Part shown: positions 10,404 to 23,592 of the stretch, in pieces
Position numbering within the stretch: the stretch's first letter is position 1
How the letters are laid out: each line of letters starts with the position of its first letter
DNA from: Brassica napus
Lineage: Eukaryota > Streptophyta > Magnoliopsida > Brassicales > Brassicaceae
Length of the DNA stretch: 64,000 nt
Assembly (NCBI RefSeq): GCF_020379485.1
Contig: NC_063435.1
Span: 186,001 to 250,000 of the forward strand
Reading direction: 5' to 3'
The notes under the pieces: generated by a model
Database searches by the model: none
Told to the model about the DNA's origin: nothing
What the model saw: only the letters and a program-made list of their open reading frames with translations
Program-made: the position numbers and the translations under genes

Positions 10404-11395
10404 CACAATATCCTATGATCAGTGACCAGTCTATAATGTTTTTGTATTCTGTTTCTATGGTTAGTGTATGTTTTGAATGTTTTTATTTGTAAAATTTGCA
10501 GGCAAGGGGATTGAAGAAGCATTTGAAGAGGCTCAATACACGTTTTGATAAACTTTTTGGTCCCTTCGTACGTTTTCTTTGTCTCAAAAACTTGTTCATT
10601 TTTCTTGGTCTCTCTGTTCTTCTCTCTCTCTCTCTCTGACTCATAATCCTCAAAGATTGTTCTTCTCTCCGAGTTCCTCACAATCTTTTCTTGTTGAAAT
10701 CACAGGTTTTGCCATCTCCAACGACAGGCACGGTTCCTTCAGAATCTCTGAACAACGGTTTACTCATCGACCAGAATGAAATCAAACCTGAAGATGCGAA
10801 GGATGCAGCATGATGCTTACTTCACCGCCAAGCAACAGTTATTCAATTAACGGCTTTTTAGAATTTCATTTTCTAAGATAAAGTTATAATGCCTTTTTTT
10901 ATTAAGTTTTTTCTGTTTAGAAGGGTTAGGAGGTTTATAACCGACCCTTATTGTGTTTTTGATAATCATTTTTTTGAAAGATATTAATCAAGAGTTTTCT
11001 CTTAAGCCTTGTATTGATTCGATTTAATTCATATGTCTTGAGAACTTTGTGTTGATTTTGATTCAATACATCAGCTGAAGAAGTAATTATCTCTAGAGAT
11101 TTCGATAAATCCGTAGATTTGAGCTGAGTTGAAACATTCAAGTACAGAAAAAACATATACATATATTGTCCTTTGGACTCGTCCACCTAACGCACATTGT
11201 TTTATAAGGACTTGATGACACATTCTCTGCTTCCTCCTGCCATTGTACGGACAAAACATTAAGAAAAGGAAGTTAGAAGGGCTTGTAATGTTCACACCTT
11301 GGAGGGATTGTTCATATTGGTCATGTTTCTTGTATTCTTTCATGTTCCTGCTACAACGGTTCACATTGTTGTTCTAGTTATTGTACATCCTGCAA
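10037..11395. repeat. Diverged direct repeat flanking a gene relic
   Basis: The segment at about 10037-10400 recurs at about 11129-11395. Shared blocks include GAAACATTCAAGT, GGACTCGTCCACCTAACGCA, TTGTTTTATAAGGACTTG, CATTGTACGGACAAAA and AGAAGGGCTTGTA-like text, then TCATGTTC.TGCTACAA.GGTTCACA. Copies are perhaps 75-85% alike by eye with small indels. The RPS4/WRKY26 relic lies between them, which suggests a tandem duplication followed by internal deletion. Confidence 0.7.
10404..10813 (+). pseudogene. Chimeric relic of RPS4 exon 2 and WRKY26 exon 2
   Basis: 10404-10567 resembles the RPS4 intron 1 end and exon 2 of the intact gene at 14.7-15.1 kb. After the TTTGCAG acceptor comes [12 protein letters not shown], then a degenerate TRFDKLFGPF ending at the same TTC|GTACGT donor. 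About 140 bases later, CACAG|GTTTTGCCATCTCC begins a copy of WRKY26 exon 2 ([18 protein letters not shown], then LLIDQNEIKPEDAKDAA and a stop at 10811-10813). Both pieces have the same order and strand as the intact RPS4-WRKY26 pair downstream. The simplest reading is a tandem segmental copy that lost everything in between. No function is implied, though matching donor and acceptor could allow a fused transcript. Confidence 0.8.
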
Positions 11396-11407
11396 AACCA
11401 CACTTTA

Positions 11408-11470
11408 GTTGCTCGTCCTACTATCTTCATATACATCTCCATTACATTAGAATCATGAAATTGAGAAGCA
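11408..11470 (-). pseudogene. CIPK kinase-domain scrap
   Basis: Minus-strand translation gives FHDSNVMEMYMKIV, aligning with the FYDANLMDMYMKIGKG region of the CIPK2 gene 2.2 kb to the left. Only about 15-20 residues are recognisable. It supports the view that this stretch derives from rearranged copies of the CIPK2-RPS4-WRKY26 neighbourhood. Confidence 0.5.
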
Positions 11471-11871
11471 AAGTCCCGAATGAAGCGGATTCGATCGATT
11501 AGTTTTATCAAATAAATCTATAATTATTTAAATGAATTATTATTTTAAATATTTATTTTATAGTATTACTAAAAATTAAAATATATTGATATAAACATGA
11601 TTTTGAGAGTTTATGTAATATTTTTAAATTTAAATTTTATAAAATTTTATCTAAAATAACGTCGTTTTGATAAATTAACGAATGACTAACACCTTTGATG
11701 ATCAACTTATATAAACACAATTTTAAAAATTTATGTACTGTTTTTAAATTTAGCTTAGTTCAGTGTGGAATATGCACTGTTATAAAATCCGAGAAGAAAA
11801 AAATATGACACGTAAAGTTTATATAGTGTTTTAAAAATTTTATTTAATTTAGTATAGAAAATGTAATACTA

Positions 11872-14371
11872 TCTATATATATAAAGTTGGGTTATGCTCT
11901 CTCCTTAGCCCTCCACATCATCAGGAAGCATGGGGCTTTTGTTGACACGTGGCACTCCTAACAACGTATGTTATTCACTTTGATTTTTCTTTTTAACCTA
12001 ACCAACCGTCGCCGTTCCAAATCCTCTTCTCAGCGATTCAAATCAAAAACGGCAGTCTTTACGGAATTGAACCCTCAATACCCACAACTTCATCTTGCTT
12101 CTTTACTTCTTCTTCAAGCTCGCTCATGGAGTATATATATAGAGGGTTTGAGCGTCTTCACAATCATCTATTTTGTCTGCCTTTAATGGCATAACCCTAA
12201 AGCTCTCTCACCAATATCCGATAATGGCTAATCAACAGCTCCGATTCTCAGAGCTCAAGATAGGCCGTAGTATAAATTTTGTGTCAAGATAGGAGGAAAG
12301 TCGATGGGTCTCGATCTGATCCTGCTTGATGGATAGGTAACTACTATAAATTTTGATGTACGTTAAAAACCATTAGGACCTTCTAAGAATAACATCTCAC
12401 GGGGTAAGCCTCACCTGATGATGGTATCCTTTGTTTAGGCATTTCGATCTCTGTTCTTTGTTTATTCGTCTCTTTGTCTTTTATTGTTTGCGTTATTGGA
12501 TTTATATCTCGACGATGTAATTCGATTTTCATCGGGGGATGGGGGCTTAAGATTGTTTGGTATCGCGTAGATAACCAGCACTTGATATCTCCGTCGCGAC
12601 CTTTCACTCTCGAGAGACAGTAGCTTTTCGTCATGGTGAATTCTCAAACCCACTCGAGAATCGGGATGGTACGCGTCGAATTCTTCTTCCAAAATTTGTG
12701 TTTATATATCTGCCCATTTTACTTCCTTCTGTGCAGGCAGAACATGAACAAGAAGCTATTAGGCAGAGGAAAATGCAAGAGCTGATGGCTCAACATGGCA
12801 CTGTAACTTCTAATTTCTAATAACCTTCACGTATGCCAGTTCTGTTTTTTTTTTCAATTGAGAAAAATTGCATTTTGTGACTCATTGTGAACTAACCTGA
12901 TGTGCAGGGGAAGCATGCAATCATCAGAATCCAGATCAATAGAAAGCGCAAGAAAATGCTAAGAGGTGTATCGTTTGTTATCTATTAGTTGAAAAAAACT
13001 CTATGTTGAGCTAAACTATTCTCTGATTGGAACGTATGTTTAGGGAAGCTGATGAACGTAGAAAAGTGATGCTTAGTCAAATGTTATCTTCCCAAGCGCG
13101 AGAGAGAAGTATTTCCCATAAAAAATGCTTTGGAATTCGTCTTTCTTCTCTTCATTTGTTTCTTGTGACTTAGAGTTAAACAATATCATTGAGTTTAAAT
13201 TTGCCTCGGATGTGTTAACAGATCCAGTGGTATTGTGCGGTTGACGACGATTAGGAAGAAAAAAATTAGGATGTGCTTTTTATATGTATGGAGATCTCAC
13301 TGTTGAGCTGGTGATGTTGAGTTGGTGAGTTCACTGTCGCATGTTCATTCTGAGTGAATCTTAATGGTCTTCCAAATGGTAGGATGAGATAAGAGAGTAA
13401 TCAGAAACTGGAACTCTGTATTTTTTTTTGGCATTTCCTATGTGAACCATCTCTATCTTCATTTTCATTTTTCTCATGATTTTTTCCCAAGTTCTTTGCT
13501 TATTATCTGACTTTTTGCTAATGAATACATTCTCTAATCATGATTGATGCAAATAAATATTTGTAATTCTCTTGGTTGTGAACGATTGATGCTGCTCCAT
13601 CATCTTCTTCACAAAAAAAATCAAAGATCAAACTAAATACTAAAACAATCATTTGTCTAATAGGTGACGCTATCGTGCAACTTTTCTGCCAACATATCCA
13701 TACATTTCTTTTTTTTATTGTTGCTAAAAATATCTAATACATTTCCTAACGATTGATTTACAACCTTCCTAAAACTATGTGATAACCTAAAATACAATGG
13801 TCTTAGTTAGCTTTGACACTCAAGTTGTTAATTGTTATAATTGAAGAGCAAGGGGACAATCTTTTTTTTTTCCTTTTTGTCAACAGCAAGGAGACAATCT
13901 AACCAACATAGATGGATCAGTCTACAAATGTTACTGTTTGCTCTCTCTATATTTTATTTCTAACTAATTTAGGTATACATAAATTAGTTTTAAGGAATAT
14001 AAAAAGAGTATTTTTCAATTTCTATTACGAACAAAAATGAACATATCTATTTAATATAAATCCGATGAATGAATTGAGGTCTAGAAATATATTAATTTTT
14101 TCAAGGTTAATTTTATGCAAGAAAACAAATTTGGTGAATAGATATTGTTCTAACATGTTATATAAATCATTACATTTTATTTAATTTTTTTATTCAATAA
14201 TTTATGTTCACTAAAAATCCCTTAATGGCTCTTTTAATTTAAACCAACAAATTTAATATAATCTTAAATTAAAATATATTTATTATTTTAAATTTTAATT
14301 AATTAAAATAATTAAAATATTAAATATTTTTATCGTAGACTCACCCGCCCGTAGGGCGGGCTAACCCCTAG
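11872..14371 (+). mobile_element. Non-autonomous Helitron (about 2.5 kb) carrying a gene fragment
   Basis: The 5' end begins with TC after an A (ATAC-TA|TCTATATATATAAAG). The 3' end is CTAG followed by T at 14368-14372, with a GC-rich hairpin CCCGCCC-GTA-GGGCGGG about 10 bp before it. These are the classical Helitron termini (5' TC, subterminal hairpin, 3' CTRR, insertion between A and T), with no inverted repeats or target duplication. There is no Rep/helicase coding region, so it depends on another element for movement. Inside is a spliced-looking relic of a PDCD5/TFAR19 gene at 12737-13110, with leader-like sequence before it. It separates the scrambled CIPK2 side from RPS4. Confidence 0.82.
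12737..13110 (+). pseudogene. Captured PDCD5/TFAR19-like gene fragment
   Basis: Three exon-like blocks lie inside the Helitron. 12737-12802 gives EQEAIRQRKMQELMAQHG after a GTGCAG acceptor. 12907-12965 gives NHQNPDQ-stop-KAQENAKR. 13044-13108 gives EADERRKVMLSQMLSSQARE. Together these match the conserved core of PDCD5 (TFAR19-related DNA-binding protein; about 125-130 residues in plants), a small nuclear/cytosolic protein. The second block has an in-frame TAG in place of a Gln codon, and the C-terminal ALVKPEKA region is not recognisable. It is therefore a disabled capture rather than a working gene. Intron-exon structure is retained, so capture was at the DNA level, not by retroposition. Confidence 0.75.
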
Positions 14372-14460
14372 TACATACAATATTCCGCGTAAATTTCACA
14401 GGGCATTTAGTAGTGCTCACTGCTCAGCTCATCTTCTCGAGTTAATTTAGTCTTGTTTTC

Positions 14461-14541
14461 TGGGCCGAAGAAGCGAAATAAGATCAGACCCTTGGTTAGT
14501 TTCAGATTTGTTAATGGGCCTGTAATAATTAAATAAGCCCA
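14461..14541 (+). promoter_or_regulatory. Site II (TGGGCY) elements of the RPS4 promoter
   Basis: TGGGCC occurs at 14461 and 14515, and the reverse form AGCCCA at 14536, 130-210 bases before the RPS4 ATG. Clustered TGGGCY motifs are the TCP-bound site II elements typical of plant ribosomal-protein and other growth genes. Confidence 0.65.
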
Positions 14542-14668
14542 ATAATTATATGAGTGAACAAATCTAGGGGTTACATTTTTCTTTTGATATATAATCGCTG
14601 AGAGAACCGGGAACTGCCGCCACTGAGAGGAAGAAGTCGTCGTCGTCCGCTCCGAAACAACTGCGAAC

Positions 14669-16521
<1,853 letters not shown>

Positions 16522-17591
16522 ATGTTGAATCATCCAAGACCGTTTGTTACCTTCTTGCTTCAGTTTTGAGCTTATTCCTAATTCATGTTTCTTGCTTGCA
16601 AAACCCCATAAGAAAAAAAAAACAGCTGAGCATTTTAGAGCGTTTTGTATTATTTGTACGGACTTTTTAAAGTAATTTACTCTTCAAAATCATTTACTTG
16701 TGATATACTATTACAAGTAAAATGCTGCTGCAATGTTAATAATCATTTACTTGTGATATACTATTACAAGAAAAATGATGCTGCAATGTTAATGAATCTT
16801 GTATTATGTTTTAATCTAGGGAAAACAGCCAAAGTGTATTTAATATTTTAAATTTAAGCCAAAAAGGTTTTAACTATAAACCTGACACTTTAATTATCAA
16901 ATGATTTTTTTTTGTTAATTAAGTCATTTTAAATCCATTAAAATTTAATGGTTAAATTTGTTAATGAATATCTAACGTTGATTTTTTTGACGGGTTTAAA
17001 ATGGTTTGATCAACAAAAATATATATATAAAATTAACTGAAAATTTGGTAATAAAATGACGGGTTCGTAAATTATTTTTTTTTTCTCGTTTAAATTTGAA
17101 AGTTGGGATTATTTTGATTTTTTTTCCTCTAGTCTAATATGTACATTCAAACAATGAAAGTGAGATTTTGATTTGTACTAGTTTGTCCAGGCTAATAAGG
17201 ACTTCTACCGTGGACTCAACAAAGTCAAGCTCCAAACATAGAATGACAAATCTTTTCAAACCATCTCATAAGTTAAGTATGAACCACTCCTTTGCTTTAC
17301 ATTCTTGTGTTTGTCCATTTATGAATTATATACGTTTTATTTGTTTGTAAGCTGTAACGTTCAGTGATTGTGGAGCTACAAAACAAAATATGTTAGCCGC
17401 CTTATAAAAGTCAAACATCTGAGTGTTTTAACTAAACACGCTTCACACTAAGTCACATGTAATAAACCCTTTATAATTGCTTGATCTTTCCCTCTCTCAC
17501 TTAGTCAAATATCATTCCCTTAGTTTCCTGGAAACTTCCTCCTCTGCAGTAAAGAAAAGAAGAAGAAGAGTATCACATACAGTAACCATTG

Positions 17592-19125
17592 ATGGCCTCT
17601 TTCAACCAGCAAAGATCTGTTCCTAAGTTCAAGTCAGCAACACCGTCTCCACTTCCTCTCTCTTCCTACTTCTCTATGCCTCCTGGTCTTACTCAAGCCG
17701 ACCTTCTTGACTCTCCTCTTCTCTTCACTTCCTCTAACGTATGTTCCCTTCTCTCTTATCGCTTGAAACTATTTTCTCCCATTTGACTTCAAGAACCCAT
17801 TTGTCTTTTTCTTGGGATTGTAACAACTTAATGTAATAACTAATAAGTGAAGTTTCCTGTTCTTTTAGTTAAGAAAAGCAACTCCTGTCTGGTTCATTAC
17901 TCTTGTCTTCTGTCTGGTTCACAGGTTTTGCCATCTCCAACGACAGGCACGTTTCCTTTGGAATCTCTGAACTGGAAGAACAACGGTTTGCTTACCAACC
18001 GGAATGAAATCAAAGCTGAAGATGGGAAGGAGGAGCACTTTGATTTTGCCTTCACTACCATCCAGACATCTCCTCCTTTGTTCCTATCTCATTTTCAGAC
18101 AGAAGATCAGCGTTCAACCCAAGTGGATGTACCCAAATTTGAGTCATCAGGTAACAAAACCTCTGAAGATGGATACAACTGGAGAAAATACGGACAGAAG
18201 CAAGTCAAAGGAAGCGAAAACCCTAGGAGTTACTTCAGATGCACGTATCCAAACTGCCTCACAAAGAAGAAAGTAGAGACTTCTCTTGTGAAGGGTCATG
18301 TCACTGAGATTGTCTATAAAGGAAGCCACAATCATCCCAAACCTCAGTTCACTAAGAGGTCAGCTTCCACTGCAGCAACAAATGACGTCAGTTCTCATCA
18401 GAGTGGTGGTGAAGATAACGTAGATGCCAAAAGAGGGTAAGTAAAATCATACTCACTCCGTATCATATTAGTTGTCGTTATCATATTAGTTGTCGTTGTA
18501 GAATTAAATTTTCGATACAAAATAAGTGTTGATTTAGAATTTCAATAGAAAATTTATTAACATTATTCCAGTCTATTTTTTTAATTGGTTAAAATGTGGC
18601 TAATGATGTTTTTATTTAGAAAATATACAAAATTAAATATTTCTTAATTGTGTACACAAATCTAAAATGACGTTTAAAATGGAAAGGAAGGAGTCTGTCA
18701 AAAGTGAGAAAACAATGAGATGTGATTTGGATTGTTTGTATTAATGCAGGAAAAGAGAAGAGGCTGTGAAGGAGCCAAGAGTGGTAGTTCAGACAACAAG
18801 TGATATAGACATTCTTGACGATGGTTATAGATGGAGAAAGTATGGTCAGAAAGTCGTTAAAGGCAATCCAAATCCAAGGTTTTGTTTCTTTTTTTGTTCT
18901 CAACTTCAGTTACAAGGAGGCGCTTATTTACCTAAAACGTGTGATGCACGCAGGAGCTATTACAAGTGCACCTTCACAGGATGTTGCGTAAGGAAGCAAG
19001 TGGAGAGAGCATTCCACGACGCAAAGTCAGTGATCACTACTTACGAAGGAAAGCATAACCACCAAATCCCAAACCCAAAGAAGACGTCACACCTCAACAT
19101 GATCTCAGACTGTGTCAGCTTTTAG
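17592..19125 (+). CDS. WRKY26: Group I WRKY transcription factor, WRKY26-like
   Basis: Four exons: 17592-17738, 17925-18436, 18750-18878 and 18954-19125, about 319 codons. The N-terminal half has the SP-cluster [18 protein letters not shown] and [10 protein letters not shown] typical of group I WRKYs (MAPK sites). Two WRKY domains follow: [20 protein letters not shown] with CTYPNC...HNH, and [20 protein letters not shown] with CTFTGC...HNH, both C2H2 zinc ligands intact. The last intron sits at the conserved PR codon of the C-terminal domain. Such proteins bind W-boxes (TTGAC); WRKY26 acts in heat and stress responses with WRKY25/33. The start is the ATG at 17592. The C-terminus after the second domain is short ([15 protein letters not shown]). 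The 75-base last intron is a multiple of three and stop-free (see findings). Confidence 0.92.
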
Positions 19126-21106
19126 TTTTTTTCAGAACGTTATGTAACAAATGATGTAATAAACATAGAAAAGGCACATGCTATTAGCTGACATTTTGAA
19201 GTAAAGGCAAATCCATTCACTTTCTTTATATATTTCGTCCCTCTGATGGTGGCTGTGGCCATCCACGGTGCGTTTCGTGCACCTGAAGATTTGTTTCTTG
19301 AGGAACAAGAAACCATTGGATCAGGTCTTTTCAACTTCTTTAACCAAAAAACTGCCTCAAAGGCAGCTGTTATCATCTCTGCATATCCAACCTGCACATC
19401 CAAATCCAACAACTCTGTTTTCATACATTGTAAACGCTAAAGGCATATCTTTGAAGCCGTTGACTGAGTTCCAATCACAGTCTCAATCCTGTGAAGCCCC
19501 TATTAAGCTTATCCACCAGTGAAACAATATAGTCCTATAATAAAAATTATTAAAAGACCCGTTGAGCTAACCCCAATTTTAGAAGGCCCATGAGCCTGAT
19601 TCCAATCTACTTATACAAAGACCCATGTTTCTTAAGGCCCGTGAAGGAACAAAGTAAAATCACGTCTAAATCAACCTCAAATGCTATGTGTGTGTAAATA
19701 CATCATAGGAAAGACAAAAAAAAAAAACGTATAAAATAGAATAAGTTTGCTACAACGATCCAAACTAATTTAAATATTTAAAATTTTGATATCACAGTAT
19801 CTATAAAATCCAATGGGTCGAGATTCAAGAAAATCATTTAAAATAATTATGTAAGAACCCTTTCCTCGACGTAATCTCTGGCCATTTACAATTTAGTTTT
19901 TCGCTGAAGACAAAGACGATGGAAAAGACAAAACGACCCGAGGTATAAACAATACAAGTCATCTCTTACGTAAGCATAAAGTTAAATTAAGGAAAAATAC
20001 AATCTCCACATTGTCATTTCAGAAAAATACAAATTTTGAAATATTGGGTCTCGTGAGAAACATATATAGATATTTGTTTATACATACATGTCTATTTTAT
20101 GGCCTAACTCCAAACTCACTAGGTTAAAACATTAGTAATTGATTGTGACTATACTGGGTGACCACATTGTATTGTATTTGGAACGATCTTGTTGTTGATC
20201 ATATAAGACATCATGCAATGTCATTTCAATACTCATCATCTAATTAAGTCATTTGTTTGACCACAAGATAATGTACGTATATCTACTCCAATTTTTTTGA
20301 TAAGGCGTAACAAATTGTCATCTCGTTTAACACAGTGCCTTATTTTCAATGAATTTTGTTAGTGAGTGAGATTGAGTGTTTATTAACTCTAGTCAAATAG
20401 AGAGAGTTCTACATGATTTGAACAAATTTTTACCAGTAATTGGACGTGTATCAATGTTCGACCTGTATGCTTGGTATAGAGAAATATATTTATGGGAAAA
20501 TGGATTTTGGAATTTACCTTTCTAAATTTCCGGTTTTTGTACCATCTTCTTCGGAAACGTACAAAATACATTTTCATGAAATATCTCAAATGATATACAT
20601 TCTGACAATGTATCATTACATTAAAAGCGATATAACTGAGAGATATTTGTTTTTTTTTTTGAGAAAAAAATTGAAGGCAATAATTTTGTACCTGTTAACC
20701 TGTATTCTTTATTTTTGTGGTTCAAAAACAAAAAAATCTTTATTTTTGAAAAGGGTCTCGCTACACCATTATTATGTATTTACGTCTTTATTTGTCTTTT
20801 TCCAATAACATTAAAGTAAGCTAGGGTTCGAATGCTTGTATCGTGTACAGTTTCTAAGAAGTAGCTACAAAAAATCTACAGTTAAATAGGAGATACCCCA
20901 AATCAAAGGTTGTGATAGTGAGAGAGCATCAAGTTTTTTGTTGAATTATTGTATCATAAATTATAGAATCCAATCCCAAAAGAAGAAAACGGAGAGAAAT
21001 GTGAAAATACTAGATAAGAAATACAGTCGTGTAGCTGGGACTGGATAGATATCACTGTCGTGAAGTGTGTAATTGAGACGGCAGAAAGGAGACAGCAGAG
21101 AGATTG
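19126..21106. other. Intergenic, promoter-like and unassigned sequence
   Basis: 19130-19540 is the less AT-rich 3' flank of WRKY26, with overlapping open frames on both strands that I cannot assign. At 19555-19650 site II-like motifs occur (GGCCCATGA, AAGGCCCGTG). At 19919-19942 an ATG opens MEKTKRPE and meets GAG|GTATAAAC, resembling a tiny first exon, but no continuation is recognisable. The rest is AT-rich. Confidence 0.35.
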
Positions 21107-21170
21107 CACGTGAAGCACGTGAATAGAGCCTGGTTTACCTTATGTGAAGTAGGGGATGGCCCATTGGGCC
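21107..21170. promoter_or_regulatory. Orphan promoter-like cluster: two G-boxes plus palindromic site II
   Basis: CACGTG is at 21107-21112 and again at 21116-21121, nine bases apart. The palindrome GGCCCATTGGGCC (two opposed TGGGCC sites) is at 21158-21170. Neither neighbouring gene starts here: both WRKY26 and GA20ox3 have their 3' ends facing this spacer. It may be the relic promoter of a lost gene, or of an unrecognised transcript running leftward from ~21.0 kb. Confidence 0.45.
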
Positions 21171-21345
21171 TTTTTCAGATGGTTACGTTTCTTCATTTAT
21201 CTATCTAATTATTTATACGTGCAATAAATATATAAAACAAAATTCACGCTTAATGTGGCTTGTCCTTTCTTAATCAATAGGCTTTCCTTTTATGATTTGA
21301 TTCATAGCTTTTTAGCCTTTTTTGGTCAAACAACTTGGTTCATAG

Positions 21346-22130
21346 TAGGGGTGGGCCAAAAAAAACAAACCGAACCGAGTAAAATTACCGAAACCGATTC
21401 AAACCGAACCAAAATCTATTTTAAACCATTCGGTTGAAGATTTTTCCAACTGAACCGAACCGAAAAACCGATGTGTTTTATAATTATTTAAATTAAAAAT
21501 ATTAGTAATACGAATATACTAAAATTTTAATACCAAACCAACCTATTTTCCATTTTTCATTCATTAACATATATTCTCCTAACCTAATATGTAATCATCA
21601 AAATATTTGATTTAATAATATAGAAAATCTGTATTTTATATTCTTATATATGTAAATATGGATGGTAAATCTAAACCTAAAATCTAAAGCACATTTTATT
21701 AAAAATAAAAGTTTTTCTCCATAGTGTCACATGAAAGATAATTTATTGCAGGCTTTTTAGTATAATGATATAAGAGACATTACTAGTGATGTTTTTTTAG
21801 TTAACTTTTTTTAAATTTTTATACTTTTGTGACTTTTTAAAAAGTTTTTGTTTCAGTTTTATATAGAATTTAGTTCACATAGTTATGTTTAAGTAATTTA
21901 TGATTTAAAACATAATTTTTCTTACACAAAATTAAACTAAGAAATCTAATTAAATTGTCCAAATAACAAACTGAACCGAACCAAATACAACTGAACCAAA
22001 TATAAACCGAACCGAACATAAACCAAACTAAACCAAACCAAACTTATGGTTTATTTCAGTTGGAAAAATACTAAAACCAAACTAACTAAGCCGAACCGAA
22101 CCGAGAAAATAACCGAAGTGTCCATCCCTA
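21346..22130. mobile_element. Non-autonomous hAT element (785 bp)
   Basis: Terminal inverted repeats are TAGGGGTGGGC on the left and GTCCATCCCTA on the right (inverted TAGGGATGGAC). A perfect 8-bp target duplication GTTCATAG lies at 21338-21345 and 22131-22138. Subterminal regions on both sides are dense in AACCGAACC / GGTTCGGTT motifs, probably transposase-binding repeats. The interior is AT-rich without a transposase frame. TIR sequence and 8-bp duplication fit hAT. It is the best-bounded element in the window. Confidence 0.85.
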
Positions 22131-22138
22131 GTTCATAG

Positions 22139-23592
22139 TATTGTTGGTGATAAATATCATAACAAATTTCTTGCAAAAAGAAAGTTTAAACAAACTTATT
22201 GCGTACTATAGCTACATTTACATATTTGTAGGATGTAAACTAGAGACAAAAAGTACACATTAAAATATCAAAAATTTACAAGTGATGCTTGCTATCAAGC
22301 CTAAGATATATAGGATTTTTATAAGCTAATGTTTTGGCACCCTAAATTAATATTTTGGATATCCATATGAATTTTCGTATGCAGGAAAAAAAAATACAAT
22401 TATTACATCATTGGAGTTATGCTACATATGGTTTGTTTGTTTGTTTTGTTCTAAAGAGCATCTCCAACCTTTATATTTACTTTATAATAGAATTTGAAGT
22501 ACCCCGCTCTATTTTCTATTTCAAATAAAATGAATTTACATATATATATAATATTTCTTATCATATTACATTTTATTTCCAAGAAAATAAAAGAAGAAGA
22601 CAAAAAAGCAAGTACGTTGTCTTCTTGCATGGCACAAGTACAACCATCCAAACCTCCTATAGATTTAGAGATACACACATTACATAGTGGAATCTATTTC
22701 TTTCTTATCTCGTGGTCGAATCGAATTTTGTTTTTCACTGTTTTATCAATTCTCTCACTGAATGGAATCTAAAATTCGTGTGTGGAGTGAAAAAATGGAT
22801 AGTGGAAACAGCAAATACCATTCATAATTCCAAAAGTAGGACCATGGTTTGGATCTATTATTAGTTTTCGTTTTTAGCCTTGATACAATGTTCGGTCTTA
22901 TAGTATATATTAAAACACGATCGCAGCCTAGTAACGACGCACAATCTTCTGCTGTTTTTTTCCTATACATTTGCAATATATTGATGTTTTTATCTGGTAT
23001 ATTTAATAGTATAAATCGACACTTAAAGATGTCTTTTATAATTATCTTTGGGGACATTTTTTAAAATATGTAGCCTGATATCCACTTGGTCTTGTTGACA
23101 ACCTTAATATTGACATTTTGGATTTATGTTTTAAACCGTTTGTGTTTTTATTACTTGTGTATCCTTTGAGGCTTTGATGTCCAAATTGCATATTAGTTAA
23201 TGTTATTGTCAATGTTTATATGTTAGTAGTCTAATGGTTGAATCGTCTTTAATCTTTAAGTACCTGGTGTGGAATTAATATTAACTGTTTGTTAAATCAT
23301 ATAACCATTTTATTTTCCAAATGACTGAAATAATAATTTAAATTAATGCTATATTCTATGAGTACTATTTTTAATTTAATGAAGTAATAAATAGAAATCA
23401 TCACTAAATGATAACATCACCAATGAAGTACATATATTTATTTATATGCAAATTTTATCTTACACCAACCACCATAAACAAGATAATAAATAATCAAAGC
23501 AAAAGACAAAAGGCTCCTTATCTGAGTGATATCTCCTGTCTCTTGAGAAAATCTACAAGTCAACTTATGGACCACATCATTGTCTCCTTGTT
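22139..23592. other. Intergenic, downstream of GA20ox3
   Basis: AT-rich. GAGCATCTCCAACC at ~22456 resembles the end of a common Brassicaceae MITE type, but no matching far end was found. A short window (22.80-23.06 kb) has open frames without recognisable content. The last ~100 bases are presumably the GA20ox3 3' UTR. Confidence 0.4.

Noticed and set aside
11299..11502. Open frame on the plus strand near the CIPK scrap
   Set aside because: It overlaps a diverged duplicate of non-coding upstream DNA and an antisense CIPK fragment; the protein has no recognisable features.
19140..19522. Overlapping open frames on both strands after WRKY26
   Set aside because: Three frames are open at once with no recognised motif; probably 3' flank of WRKY26. 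Left unassigned.
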